DNA from: Arthrobacter sp. ISL-65
GTDB lineage: Bacteria; Actinomycetota; Actinomycetes; Actinomycetales; Micrococcaceae
Assembly: GCF_018613795.1 (NCBI RefSeq)
Contig: NZ_JAGGPN010000015.1
Location: 109,896-173,895 of the forward strand
DNA: 64,000 nt
Reading direction: 5' to 3'
Of this stretch, positions 28,207 to 38,689 are shown in pieces (position 1 is the stretch's first letter; every line of letters starts with the position of its first letter). The position numbers were made by a program, and so were the translations under genes. The notes beneath the pieces were generated by a model. It made no database searches and was not told where the DNA came from. It saw nothing but the letters and a program-made list of their open reading frames with translations.

Positions 28207-28541
28207 AACTGATCACAGCAATCGTTCGTCCGGAGAAGCTCGAATCGATCCGCGAAGGCCTGGAGGCCTACGGGGTCCAGGGCCTGACGGTCAGCGCCGC
28301 CAGCGGCTACGGCCGGCAGCGTGGCTACACCGAGGTTTACCGCGGCGCCGAGTACAACGTGGACCTGCTGCCCAAGATCCGCGTTGAGGTGCTGGCCACG
28401 GACGAACAGGCTGACGACATCCTGGATGTCATCATCGCCAGCTCCAACACCGGCCGGGCCGGCGACGGCAAGGTCTGGACGGTCGATGTGTTCGAAGCAG
28501 TGCGGGTGCGGACGGGTGAACGCGGCGTAGCCGCCATCTAG
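28203..28541 (+). CDS. glnB: Nitrogen regulatory protein P-II
   Basis: PII signalling protein of 112 residues (GlnK/GlnB type) that senses 2-oxoglutarate and ATP/ADP and blocks Amt. The T-loop tyrosine Y51 in YRGAEYNVDLLPK, the modification site in the family, is present, as is the nucleotide-binding TGRAGDGK. Coupling to amt suggests a GlnK-type role. No glnD is in the window. Confidence 0.96.
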   Translation: MKLITAIVRPEKLESIREGLEAYGVQGLTVSAASGYGRQRGYTEVYRGAEYNVDLLPKIRVEVLATDEQADDILDVIIASSNTGRAGDGKVWTVDVFEAVRVRTGERGVAAI

Positions 28542-28566
28542 CACCGGCCACCAGCCCAACGCAGCG

Positions 28567-28601
28567 AGAGGGCCGGTCACCACAACGGTGACCGGCCCTC
28601 T
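28567..28601. terminator. Bidirectional terminator between glnB and zwf
   Basis: A 15-bp perfect stem (AGAGGGCCGGTCACC and its complement) with a 5-base loop, centred between convergent glnB and zwf. Confidence 0.8.
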
Positions 28602-28608
28602 CCGCGCG

Positions 28609-29997
28609 TTAAGCCTGTGTGGGTCCGGGCCCTCCGGAGCCCGCCCGGTATTCCTCCAGCGGCACCTTCCCTGCTGCCCAGGCAGCCAGCACCGGCTCCA
28701 CGATCCGCCAGCATTCCTCGGCGGTGTCGCCCCTGACCGACAGCAGGGGATCGCCGGTCAGGACGCCTTCCAGCACTTCGCCGTACGGCAGCAGCTCGGA
28801 GGCGTTGAGCTCGGCCACGAGTGAGGCGCGGTCCAGGCTGAAAATGTCCCCGGGGCCGTTGACGTCGACGTCGAGCTCCAGGGTGTCCGGACCGAAGCCG
28901 ATCCGGAGCGTGTTGGGCGTGTCCCTGCCTGTGAATCCGGCGGGCAGGTGCGGAACCGGCCGGAAGGTGACCACTGCCTCCTTGCGCTTGGTCCCGAGGG
29001 CCTTGCCGGAGCGGAGGATGAACGGCACGTCCTTCCAGCGCCAGTTGTCGATGTCCACGCGCACCTCGGCCAGGGTCTCGGTGTTCCGGCCCGGGTCCAC
29101 ACCCGCTTCCCCGGCGTAATCGGGGACGTCCTTGCCGCCGAGGCTGCCCGCCAGGTAGCGCGCCCGCCGGGTGCTGTCCGTGTAGGGCGGCTTGATGCTG
29201 CTGGCCCGCAGGACGGCGGCGATGGCGTCGCGGAGGTCGCGCTCGCCGATGGTGGCCGGCGGCTCGATCGCCAGCAGCGCCATGATCTGCAGCAGGTGGC
29301 TCTGGATCATGTCGCGCAGCGCGCCCGCGCCGTCGTAGTAGCGCGCACGACCCTCCAGGGCCAGGTCCTCGTCGAAGATGATTTCTACCTTGGCGATGTG
29401 ATCGCGGCTCCAGACCGGCTCCAGGAAATTGTTGGCGAACCGCAGGCCAAGGATGTTCAGGACGGTGGCCTTGCCCAGAAAATGGTCCACCCGGTGGATG
29501 TGGTCCTCCGGAACAAGGGACAGGAGTGTCCGGTTGAGTTCGCGGGCCGACTCCTCGCCGGCGCCGAAGGGCTTCTCCATGACCAGACGGGTCCCGGCGG
29601 GGACCTGCTCAGGGCGCAGGATTTCGCAGGCCTTCTGGCTCACCTGCGGCGGCAAGGCGAAGTAGACCGCAACCGGCCCCTCGAGGCCGGCGAGGAGTTC
29701 TGCGAGCGGGCCGTCAGCGGTGACGTCGGCCTGGTGGTATTCCGTGGACTTTGCCATGGCCGCCAGCGCGTCCCTGCCGGCGTCGTCCGCCGTTTCGGCG
29801 GCAGCGTCAAAGGCGGTGTGCACGCGGTCCTGCCACTGTTCAGATGACCACGGGTCCGATCCGGCCCCCACTAGCAACAGGTCGGCGGCACGTCCTGTGG
29901 CCACCAGCCTGGCCAGGCCGGGAAGGAGGAGCCGGCCGGTGAGATCGCCGGAGGCACCGAGGATGAGCAGGGTTTTTACTGTCGTTTGGCTCGTCAC
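28609..29997 (-). CDS. zwf: Glucose-6-phosphate 1-dehydrogenase
   Basis: First enzyme of the oxidative pentose phosphate pathway, 462 residues. The nucleotide-binding GASGDLT (14-20), the active-site RVDHFLGK (about 169-176) and MEKPFG are present. It stands alone: the actinobacterial partner genes opcA, tal, tkt and pgl are absent here. It may therefore be a second paralogue rather than the main pentose-pathway copy. The cofactor (NADP or NAD) cannot be decided. Confidence 0.92.
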   Translation of the reverse strand: MTSQTTVKTLLILGASGDLTGRLLLPGLARLVATGRAADLLLVGAGSDPWSSEQWQDRVHTAFDAAAETADDAGRDALAAMAKSTEYHQADVTADGPLAELLAGLEGPVAVYFALPPQVSQKACEILRPEQVPAGTRLVMEKPFGAGEESARELNRTLLSLVPEDHIHRVDHFLGKATVLNILGLRFANNFLEPVWSRDHIAKVEIIFDEDLALEGRARYYDGAGALRDMIQSHLLQIMALLAIEPPATIGERDLRDAIAAVLRASSIKPPYTDSTRRARYLAGSLGGKDVPDYAGEAGVDPGRNTETLAEVRVDIDNWRWKDVPFILRSGKALGTKRKEAVVTFRPVPHLPAGFTGRDTPNTLRIGFGPDTLELDVDVNGPGDIFSLDRASLVAELNASELLPYGEVLEGVLTGDPLLSVRGDTAEECWRIVEPVLAAWAAGKVPLEEYRAGSGGPGPTQA

Positions 29998-30081
29998 CCT
30001 GCCAGCATGCCACCTTGCGGGCGTGTCTTGATACCCTAGATAGTCGAGTCTCGTACATCCACTGAAAGAAGTGCACGGCGC

Positions 30082-31665
30082 GTGTTCAATTCACTCTCTG
30101 ACCGGTTGACAGCAACCTTCAAGAACCTTCGCGGCAAGGGCCGCCTCACCGAGGCAGATGTCGACGCCACAGTCCGTGAGATCCGGCGCGCCCTGCTGGA
30201 CGCGGATGTTGCCGTGCCCGTGGTCCGCGAGTTCACCGGGCGGGTCCGTGAACGCGCGCTTGGCGCCGAGGTCTCCGGGGCCCTGAATCCCAGCCAGCAG
30301 ATCGTGAAGATCGTCAACGAGGAACTTGTTGAGATCCTCGGCGGCGAGACGCGGCGCATCCGGATGGCCAAGACCGGCCCCACTGTCATCATGCTCGCCG
30401 GCCTCCAGGGCGCCGGCAAGACCACCCTGGCCGGAAAGCTCGCCAAGTGGATGAAGGCGCAGGGCCACAGCCCCCTCCTCGTCGCCTGCGACCTCCAGCG
30501 CCCCAATGCCGTGACACAGCTGCAGGTAGTGGGCCAGCGCGCGGGGGCCCCCGTCTTCGCTCCGCACCCGGGCGCCACCTCTGAACTCGCCCACCCGGCC
30601 GGCGACCCTGTCGCCGTGGCACGGGCCGGCGTCGAGGAAGCACGCCAGAAGCTGCACGACGTCGTCATCGTGGACACCGCCGGCCGTCTCGGCGTCGACG
30701 CCGACATGATGGAGCAGGCGCGCCAGATCCGCCGCGCCATTGTGCCCAACGAAGTCCTCTTCGTGATCGACTCCATGATTGGCCAGGACGCCGTCAACAC
30801 GGCGACCGCTTTCGACGAAGGCGTGAACTTCACCGGCATCGTGCTGTCGAAGCTCGACGGCGACGCGCGCGGCGGTGCCGCGCTGTCCGTTTCGTCGGTC
30901 ACCGGCAAGCCCGTGATGTTCGCCTCGACCGGTGAAGGCCTGGACGACTTCGAACTGTTCCACCCGGACCGGATGGCCTCGCGCATCCTGGACATGGGTG
31001 ACGTCCTGTCCCTCATTGAGCAGGCCGAAAAGTCCTGGGACAAGGATGAAGCCGCCCGGATGGCGAAGAAGTTCGCCGACCAGGAGGACTTCACGCTCGA
31101 TGACTTCCTCGCGCAGATGCAGCAGATCCGCAAAATGGGCTCCATGAAGAAGATGCTCATGATGATGCCCGGTGCGCAGAACATCCGGCAGCAGCTGGAG
31201 CAGTTCGACGAGCGCGAGATCGACCGGGTGGAGGCCATTGTTCGCTCCATGACCCCGCACGAGCGTGTGGCACCCAAGATCATCAACGGCTCCCGCAGAG
31301 CCCGCATCGCCCGGGGCTCCGGCGTGCACGTATCCGAGGTCAACGGGCTCCTGGAGCGCTTCGCCCAGGCCCAGAAGATGATGAAGAAGATGGCCCAGGG
31401 CGGCGGCATGCCGGGCATGCCCGGGATGCCCGGGATGGGGGCAGGCGGTGCCCGCAAGGGCGGCGGCAAGAACGCGCCCAAGAAGAAGGCCCGTTCGGGC
31501 AATCCTGCCAAGGCGGCGCAGGAGCTTCGCGAGGCGGAGGCCAGGCGGGCCGCCGGGCCCAAGGCGGTGCCCACCGGAGCCGCCTTCGGCCAGCAGTCGG
31601 CCGACTTTGATCCGTCCCAGCTGAACCTCCCCAAGGGCTTCGACAAGTTCATGGGCGGCAAATAG
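30082..31665 (+). CDS. ffh: Signal recognition particle protein Ffh
   Basis: SRP GTPase of 527 residues, GTG start (MFNSLSDRLTATFKNLRGKGRLTE). The NG domain carries GLQGAGKTT (107-115), DTAGRLGVD and SKLDGDARGG. The Met-rich M domain covers about 300-435 (MGSMKKMLMMMPGA). The C-tail has GMPGMPGMPGM repeats and a basic linker. It works with FtsY (24.1 kb) to target membrane proteins. The SRP RNA gene is not in the window. Confidence 0.97.
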   Translation: MFNSLSDRLTATFKNLRGKGRLTEADVDATVREIRRALLDADVAVPVVREFTGRVRERALGAEVSGALNPSQQIVKIVNEELVEILGGETRRIRMAKTGPTVIMLAGLQGAGKTTLAGKLAKWMKAQGHSPLLVACDLQRPNAVTQLQVVGQRAGAPVFAPHPGATSELAHPAGDPVAVARAGVEEARQKLHDVVIVDTAGRLGVDADMMEQARQIRRAIVPNEVLFVIDSMIGQDAVNTATAFDEGVNFTGIVLSKLDGDARGGAALSVSSVTGKPVMFASTGEGLDDFELFHPDRMASRILDMGDVLSLIEQAEKSWDKDEAARMAKKFADQEDFTLDDFLAQMQQIRKMGSMKKMLMMMPGAQNIRQQLEQFDEREIDRVEAIVRSMTPHERVAPKIINGSRRARIARGSGVHVSEVNGLLERFAQAQKMMKKMAQGGGMPGMPGMPGMGAGGARKGGGKNAPKKKARSGNPAKAAQELREAEARRAAGPKAVPTGAAFGQQSADFDPSQLNLPKGFDKFMGGK

Positions 31666-31721
31666 GGAGCACGGTCATGTCGGCCGGCGCCGATGTCAGA
31701 CCGCTGCCATAAGGTTGGGTC

Positions 31722-32456
31722 ATGTATAAGCAGCGGGTAGTGTTCGTCCACGGTGCCGGTAACTTCGGCTCCGCTGCGTGGCCGCGCCAGCACGGCATGG
31801 CACTGCAGTACGACGCCCTGTTTCTGCGGCGCCACGGCTTTGACGCCGAGGCAGAGCCGCTGGAGACCGACTTCGCCGAGGACGCCCGCATTGTGCTGCG
31901 GTCGCTGGCCGACGACGGCCGCGGGGCCGCCGGTGGCCACGTTGTGGCGCATTCGCAGGGGGCCATCGCAGCGATGATGGCCGCCGTCGAACGCCCTGAT
32001 TTGGTCTTCTCGCTGACGCTCGTGGAGCCGGCATGCCTGTCGCTCACCGCTGAATTGCCGGCCACCGCCGCGCACCGTGCCCTGATGGAGCCGCTGTTCG
32101 AGGTCCGGCACCAGCTTGGCGACGACGACTACGAGCGTGAGTTCCTGCGCCGCGCGTTCGCTGCCGACACACCGGAGCCCAGTACCCCCGAGGCGAAGCT
32201 CGCGGCCAGGAGACTGCGGCTGCAGGCACCGCCGTGGCAGGCGCCGCTGCAGATCGTGCCGGGTGTTCCCACCCTGGTCCTCACCGGCGGCTGGGAGCCG
32301 CTGTACGAGGAGATCGCGGGATACCTGCGCGAGACCGGGGCCCTGCACCGCATCGCTGCGGGAGGGCACCGGCCCCACGACTCACCGGAGGGCGACCGCT
32401 ACATCAGGTCATTCATCGCCGAGGTCAGCCGCCGGCAGCAGCCCCGCGCCTCCTGA
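31722..32456 (+). CDS. Alpha/beta hydrolase family protein
   Basis: A 244-residue alpha/beta hydrolase. VVFVHGAGNFG supplies the oxyanion hole, Ser78 in AHSQGA is the probable nucleophile, and the His lies in AGGHRPHDS near the C-terminus. A probable acid residue is in GGWEPLYEE. No substrate can be assigned. It follows ffh by 56 bases and converges on thiC across a 10-bp hairpin. Confidence 0.82.
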   Translation: MYKQRVVFVHGAGNFGSAAWPRQHGMALQYDALFLRRHGFDAEAEPLETDFAEDARIVLRSLADDGRGAAGGHVVAHSQGAIAAMMAAVERPDLVFSLTLVEPACLSLTAELPATAAHRALMEPLFEVRHQLGDDDYEREFLRRAFAADTPEPSTPEAKLAARRLRLQAPPWQAPLQIVPGVPTLVLTGGWEPLYEEIAGYLRETGALHRIAAGGHRPHDSPEGDRYIRSFIAEVSRRQQPRAS

Positions 32457-32475
32457 TCAACGTTCCGCGCCCAGA

Positions 32476-32502
32476 TCCGGCTGGCCCCCAATGCCAGCCG
32501 GA
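32476..32502. terminator. Hairpin between convergent hydrolase and thiC
   Basis: A perfect 10-bp stem (TCCGGCTGGC / GCCAGCCGGA) with a 7-base loop in the 64-bp convergent gap. There is no T-run, so terminator activity is moderate-confidence inference. Confidence 0.5.
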
Positions 32503-32520
32503 CCTGCGCACGAACGCCGG

Positions 32521-34506
<1,986 letters not shown>

Positions 34507-34519
34507 TTAGGCTGGAACC

Positions 34520-35602
34520 ATGGCGCACATCATCGAATTCAGTGGACCCGTGCTCACTGCGGCGGATGAGGAACGCCGTGGGCTCTGGGCCGTGGACGGG
34601 AAGCTGACGTTCAATTCTCCGGGCAGGCGGCCGGACGCCGTCATGGACGGCTGGGTCCTGCCCGGCTTCGTCGATGCCCACTGCCACATCGGGCTGGGCC
34701 CGGGCGGTGCCGTGGACGACGACGTGGCGTATGGCCAGGCCATAACGGACCGCAACGCCGGCACGCTGCTGGTCCGGGACGCGGGGGCCGCCAGCGACAC
34801 CCGGTGGCTGCAGCAGCGGGCCGACACGCCGCGGATCATCAGGGCAGGCCGGCATGTGGCCCGGTCCCGCCGGTACCTGAGGAATTTCGCGGTGGAAGTT
34901 GAGCCGGAGGGCCTCGTGGAGGCGGTGCGTAAGCAGGCGCGGGAAGGGGACGGCTGGGTCAAGCTGGTGGGGGACTGGATCGACCGGACCGCCGGCGACC
35001 TCACGCCTTCGTTCCCTGCGGCGGCCGTGCGGGACGCTGTCCGGGCCGCCCACGACGAGGGGGCCAGGGTCACGGCGCACTGCTTCGGCGAGGACACCCT
35101 GGACGACATGCTGGACGCCGGCATCGACTGCATCGAGCACGCCACGGGCCTGCTGCCCCGGCACATTCCGCGGTTCGTCGAGCAGCAGGTGCCCATCGTG
35201 CCGACACTCATCAACATCGCCACCTTCCCGGACATCGCCAGCCAAGCAGAGCCGAAGTTCCCGCGGTATGCGGAGCACATGCGCGCACTCTGGACCCGCC
35301 GTCGCGAGCGCGTCCTGGAGGCCTACGAGGCCGGCGTCGAAGTCTATGCGGGAACGGATGCCGGCAGCGTGATCCGCCACGGCCGCATCGCGGACGAAAT
35401 CCTCGAACTTCACGCTGCCGGGCTCCCGGCACGTGCGGCGCTGGACGCGGCCTGCTGGCGTGCCCGCCGCTGGCTGGGAGCCGAGGGTCTGGCGGAAGGC
35501 GCGGACGCGGACGTGGTGGTGTGCCGGGAGGACCCACGCACCGTGCCGGAGACCGTCCGCAGCCTCACGAATGTTGTGCTCCGGGGAAAGATCGTGCATT
35601 AG
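34520..35602 (+). CDS. Amidohydrolase family protein
   Basis: A 360-residue metal-dependent amidohydrolase (imidazolonepropionase/prolidase-like group). The metal site is His54-x-His56 (VDAHCHIG), then WVKLVGDW (Lys), VTAHCFGE (His), IEHATG (His) and AGTDAG (Asp), in the usual order. A short beta-sandwich is formed by both ends. The substrate is unknown. It is divergent from riboswitch-controlled thiC, with a 105-base spacer that must hold both promoters. Confidence 0.85.
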   Translation: MAHIIEFSGPVLTAADEERRGLWAVDGKLTFNSPGRRPDAVMDGWVLPGFVDAHCHIGLGPGGAVDDDVAYGQAITDRNAGTLLVRDAGAASDTRWLQQRADTPRIIRAGRHVARSRRYLRNFAVEVEPEGLVEAVRKQAREGDGWVKLVGDWIDRTAGDLTPSFPAAAVRDAVRAAHDEGARVTAHCFGEDTLDDMLDAGIDCIEHATGLLPRHIPRFVEQQVPIVPTLINIATFPDIASQAEPKFPRYAEHMRALWTRRRERVLEAYEAGVEVYAGTDAGSVIRHGRIADEILELHAAGLPARAALDAACWRARRWLGAEGLAEGADADVVVCREDPRTVPETVRSLTNVVLRGKIVH

Positions 35603-35609
35603 GAATAAA

Positions 35610-35621
35610 TTGAAGCTTCAA
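35610..35621. promoter_or_regulatory. Candidate MarR-type operator upstream of VOC gene
   Basis: A perfect 12-bp palindrome TTGAAGCTTCAA, 8 bases after the amidohydrolase stop and about 60 bases before the VOC start. TTGAA-type palindromes are common for MarR-family regulators of ring-cleaving and quinone-detoxifying dioxygenase-like genes. No MarR gene is in the window. Confidence 0.4.
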
Positions 35622-35680
35622 GTAATTTAGAGATGTAGAGGCCGCCGAAATCCGGTGGCCCGGACATCCGGGAGTATTCG

Positions 35681-36556
35681 ATGACAGCAGCAGCCAGCAG
35701 CCAGGACTTGCTTCCTGCCGACCTCACCATGGGCACCGTCATGCTCAAGGTGGGCGACATGAAGCTCATGACCGACTACTACCAGCGCGCCCTCGGCCTC
35801 GACGTCGTCGCCGAGCAGGACGGCGGCCTCTACCTCGGCCGGCTCAGGACGCCGCTGGTGCACCTCGCTCCCGCTCCGGGCCTCAACATTCCCGGCCGCG
35901 GCGAGGCCGGCCTCTTCCATACAGCTCTTCTGTTCGGGGACCAGTCCTCGCTGGCCGCCACCATTGCCAGTGCGGCCCAGTACGAGCCGCAGTCCTTCGT
36001 GGGCAGCGCCGACCACCTGGTGAGCGAGGCATTCTATTTCACCGACCCGGAAGGCAACGGGATCGAACTCTACTGGGACCGCCCGCGCGAGGCGTGGTCC
36101 TGGGACGGCAAGAACGTGGTCATGGACAGCCTGGCGCTGCCGCCGCAGAAGTACCTGCAGGACCACCTCACGCAGCAGTCCGTGGAAGGCCAGCGCGGCA
36201 CCGATGCGGAGGTGGGCCACGTCCACCTGCAGGTCGGCGACGTCCAGTCGGCCCACGACTTCTACGTCGGCACCCTGGGGTTCGAAAAAACGGCGGGCTG
36301 GCACGGCCAGGCCCTCTTTGTGTCGGCCGGCGGCTACCACCACCACATGGCCATGAATGTCTGGAACAGCCGAGGCGCCGGCCCGCGCCGGGACACGCTG
36401 GGCCTGGGCGAGGTGCTCATCGAGGTGCCGTCCGGTGACGACGTCGGCGCGCTCGCGGACCGCCTCAGGGTCGCCGGAGTCGAATCGCAGCACACCGGCA
36501 CCGAGCTCCGGTTTGAGGATCCGTGGCGCAACCGCCTCCGCGTCGCCGTGCGCTAA
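35681..36556 (+). CDS. VOC-family (catechol 2,3-dioxygenase-like) protein
   Basis: A 291-residue protein with two tandem vicinal-oxygen-chelate units. The first (about 15-130) ends in FYFTDPEGNGIELYWDRP. The second (about 175-290) contains VGHVHLQVGDVQSAHDFYVGTLGF, YHHHMAMNVW and the final FEDPWRNRLRV. It resembles CatE/MhqO-type glyoxalase-dioxygenases. Metal ligands are plausible (His in VGHVH, His in YHHH, Glu in ELYW), but the substrate is unknown. A perfect palindrome (35610-35621) lies upstream. Confidence 0.85.
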   Translation: MTAAASSQDLLPADLTMGTVMLKVGDMKLMTDYYQRALGLDVVAEQDGGLYLGRLRTPLVHLAPAPGLNIPGRGEAGLFHTALLFGDQSSLAATIASAAQYEPQSFVGSADHLVSEAFYFTDPEGNGIELYWDRPREAWSWDGKNVVMDSLALPPQKYLQDHLTQQSVEGQRGTDAEVGHVHLQVGDVQSAHDFYVGTLGFEKTAGWHGQALFVSAGGYHHHMAMNVWNSRGAGPRRDTLGLGEVLIEVPSGDDVGALADRLRVAGVESQHTGTELRFEDPWRNRLRVAVR

Positions 36557-36649
36557 GTCGCGTGAACGCAGTTGGGTTAGGCTGATTTCGAAGAGCCCCG
36601 GCCGGTACTGTCGCGGGGCATGCACCGCCGACGGAATGAGGACGAATCC

Positions 36650-37084
36650 ATGGGCTTTACCGAAGTGTTTGTCGCCACCCACAAAGACGCCCTCAAGCGT
36701 GCAGAAGCGCTGGCAGGCGGCGCCGCCGCCGCAGACGGCATCCGGATTGCCGGCATCAGTGATTTTGAGATCGAACAGCTCGGCGACCTCGCGGGTGCCG
36801 CGGTGCACGCCGCGGGTGCGGACTACGAGCTGGCCATGGTGGATGTGGCAACCGATTCACTTCTGGGCGTGCCAGCGGCGATGGTCCGGGCGCTGGCCGA
36901 GCTCCTCACGTACGAATCCGAGGGTGAGGGCAACGTTTTGGATGAGGTGTCCGAGCGCTGGGCCGCCGAGGATGACATGCCCTTTGGTGCCGGGGAAGCC
37001 AAGAATTACGTTCAGCAGCTGGCAGAGCTCGCCGGCACCGTGGACGAAGGCACCAGGACCGGCCTCTACGTCTGGTCTTCCTAG
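36650..37084 (+). CDS. Hypothetical acidic protein, 144 residues
   Basis: Not recognised. ATG 36650 (MGFTEVFVATHKDALKRAEAL) has a GAGGA site 7 bases upstream; an in-frame ATG at 36620 is less well placed. The protein is acidic and soluble, with ELLTYESEGEGNVLDEVSERWAAEDDM and a C-terminal LYVWSS. No signal peptide or membrane segment. It stands alone between the VOC gene and the rpsP promoter region. Codon use matches neighbours. Confidence 0.7.
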   Translation: MGFTEVFVATHKDALKRAEALAGGAAAADGIRIAGISDFEIEQLGDLAGAAVHAAGADYELAMVDVATDSLLGVPAAMVRALAELLTYESEGEGNVLDEVSERWAAEDDMPFGAGEAKNYVQQLAELAGTVDEGTRTGLYVWSS

Positions 37085-37153
37085 CGCCGCCTGGTCTTCC
37101 GGGGACCCCGCGAGGCTCCGTCCGCATGTCAAGTCGAAATAACGCGGACGATC

Positions 37154-37165
37154 TGGCACAATAAA
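37154..37165 (+). promoter_or_regulatory. GCACAATAA promoter-like element before rpsP
   Basis: TGGCACAATAAA at 37154-37165, about 130 bases before rpsP. A near-identical element precedes rplS, the DUF3145 gene and the DUF3052 gene. CACAAT resembles a -10 hexamer, but no consistent -35 is seen. Confidence 0.4.
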
Positions 37166-37296
37166 CAGGTACTCGATCTGCGCGGCCCCTCTCTCCGCGT
37201 CCGGATCCTGTCCTTTTCGAACCCCCAAGTACGGCCCGCCCCACGGGTGCAGAACGCGGGTTCAACCCCGTTTCAGAAACAGGAGTGACCACAAAA

Positions 37297-37710
37297 GTGG
37301 CCGTAAAGATTCGCCTTAAGCGCTTCGGTAAGATGCGCGCACCGTACTACCGCATCGTTGTCGCCGATTCGCGCACCAAGCGTGATGGCCGTGCCATCGA
37401 AGAGATCGGCAAGTACCACCCCACCGAGGAGCCCTCATACATCGAGGTCAACTCCGAGCGTGCACAGTACTGGCTCTCCGTCGGCGCGCAGCCGTCGGAG
37501 CAGGTCGCCGCGATCCTGAAGATCACCGGTGACTGGCAGAAGTTCAAGGGTCTGCCGGGCCAGGAAGGCACCCTGAAGACCAAGGCCGACAAGGAAGCAT
37601 TCGTTGCTCCGGAGAAGGGTTCCGTGATCATCCCGGAAGCCATCACCAAGAAGGCCAAGGCATCGGAAGCCCCCGCCGAGGCTGAAGCAGAGACCACCGA
37701 GGCTGAGTAA
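37297..37710 (+). CDS. rpsP: 30S ribosomal protein S16
   Basis: Small-subunit assembly protein. [31 protein letters not shown] is the classic N-terminus. It is 137 residues, with an extra Lys/Ala/Glu-rich tail ([20 protein letters not shown]) common in actinobacteria. The start is GTG 37297; GTG 37285 overlaps the AGGAG ribosome binding site itself. khpA starts one base after the stop. Confidence 0.97.
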   Translation: MAVKIRLKRFGKMRAPYYRIVVADSRTKRDGRAIEEIGKYHPTEEPSYIEVNSERAQYWLSVGAQPSEQVAAILKITGDWQKFKGLPGQEGTLKTKADKEAFVAPEKGSVIIPEAITKKAKASEAPAEAEAETTEAE

Positions 37711-37711
37711 G

Positions 37712-37954
37712 TTGCTGGCAGAAGCGCTCGAACACCTTGTCCGCGGCATTGTTGACTCCCCTGAGGATGTCAAGGTCAGTGCCAAGAACAACCGCCGCGG
37801 GGATACCCTCGAGGTGCGCGTTCACCAGGAAGACCTGGGACGGGTAATCGGACGCCAGGGCCGCACCGCGCGTGCACTGCGCACGGTCGTGGCGGCGCTG
37901 GCAGAAGGCGAGCCGGTCAGGGTCGACGTCGTCGACACCGACCGCCGCCGGTAA
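37712..37954 (+). CDS. khpA: KH-domain RNA-binding protein KhpA
   Basis: An 80-residue single KH-domain protein with the GxxG loop in GRVIGRQGRTARA. TTG start, one base after rpsP. The gene is conserved between rpsP and rimM in Gram-positive bacteria, and the product binds RNA, usually with KhpB. A strong hairpin (37979-38017) separates it from rimM. Confidence 0.92.
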   Translation: MLAEALEHLVRGIVDSPEDVKVSAKNNRRGDTLEVRVHQEDLGRVIGRQGRTARALRTVVAALAEGEPVRVDVVDTDRRR

Positions 37955-37978
37955 CGCGCCTGCAACACTTGCCTTAAC

Positions 37979-38017
37979 GTCCGGCCCCTCCACCAGCTAA
38001 CGGTGGAGGGGCCGGAC
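37979..38017 (+). terminator. Hairpin between khpA and rimM
   Basis: A perfect 16-bp stem (GTCCGGCCCCTCCACC and its complement) with a 7-base loop, followed by only a weak TTT. It suggests rpsP-khpA can be expressed separately from rimM-trmD, as a full or partial terminator. Confidence 0.7.
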
Positions 38018-38104
38018 TGCTTTGGGCCCGGATACGCACAAATATTCGGACACCCGCAAAAGTCATAACCACGCATCAACACGCAGCCCAAAACAGAGGA
38101 ACAC

Positions 38105-38689
38105 ATGCAGCTTCAGGTGGCCCGTATCGGCAAGCCCCACGGAATCCGCGGCGAGGTGACAGTCCAGGTTCTTACCGACGCCCCCGAGGACCGGTTCGTC
38201 CCCGGCACCGAGTTTGTGGTGGAACCCGCCTCCGCCGGGCCGCTCACGGTGCGCAGTGCCCGCTGGAACAAGGACATCCTCCTGCTCGGCTTTGAAGAGA
38301 TTCAAACCCGGAACGAGGCCGAGACGTTCCGGGGCGCCAAGCTGTTCATCGAGACCGAAGAGCTCGACGAGGACGACGACGACGAGGGCTGGTACGAACA
38401 CGAGCTCGTCGGCCTCGAGGCCCGCGTCGGAACCCGGGTCGTAGGCAAAATCACCGCCCTGAACACCATGCCGGTGCAGGACCTGCTCGTCGTCGAAACG
38501 ACCGACGGCAAGGAAATCCTCATCCCGTTCGTGGAACAGATCGTCCCCGAGGTGAACACCGAGGGGGGCTACGTCCTGCTCACTCCGCCGGCGGGCCTGT
38601 TCGAGATCAACGAGGAGGGCGCGGGGGACCCGGAGACCAGGGGCTCGGACTCCGCCGAGGAAGAGGCTGAGCCGGAGGCCAACGCGTAG
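38105..38689 (+). CDS. rimM: 16S rRNA processing protein RimM
   Basis: Ribosome maturation factor that binds S19 and helps 30S head assembly, 194 residues. VARIGKPHGIRGEVTV at the N-terminus and LLVVETTDGKEILIPFVEQIVPEVN (PRC-barrel) identify it. The acidic linker EELDEDDDDEGW and acidic tail are typical of actinobacterial versions. trmD starts on the next base after the stop. Confidence 0.95.
   Translation: MQLQVARIGKPHGIRGEVTVQVLTDAPEDRFVPGTEFVVEPASAGPLTVRSARWNKDILLLGFEEIQTRNEAETFRGAKLFIETEELDEDDDDEGWYEHELVGLEARVGTRVVGKITALNTMPVQDLLVVETTDGKEILIPFVEQIVPEVNTEGGYVLLTPPAGLFEINEEGAGDPETRGSDSAEEEAEPEANA

Noticed and set aside
30036..32378. 780-codon minus-strand frame opposite ffh and the hydrolase gene
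   Set aside because: Ser/Arg-rich shadow of ffh; the opposite strand has intact GTPase motifs.
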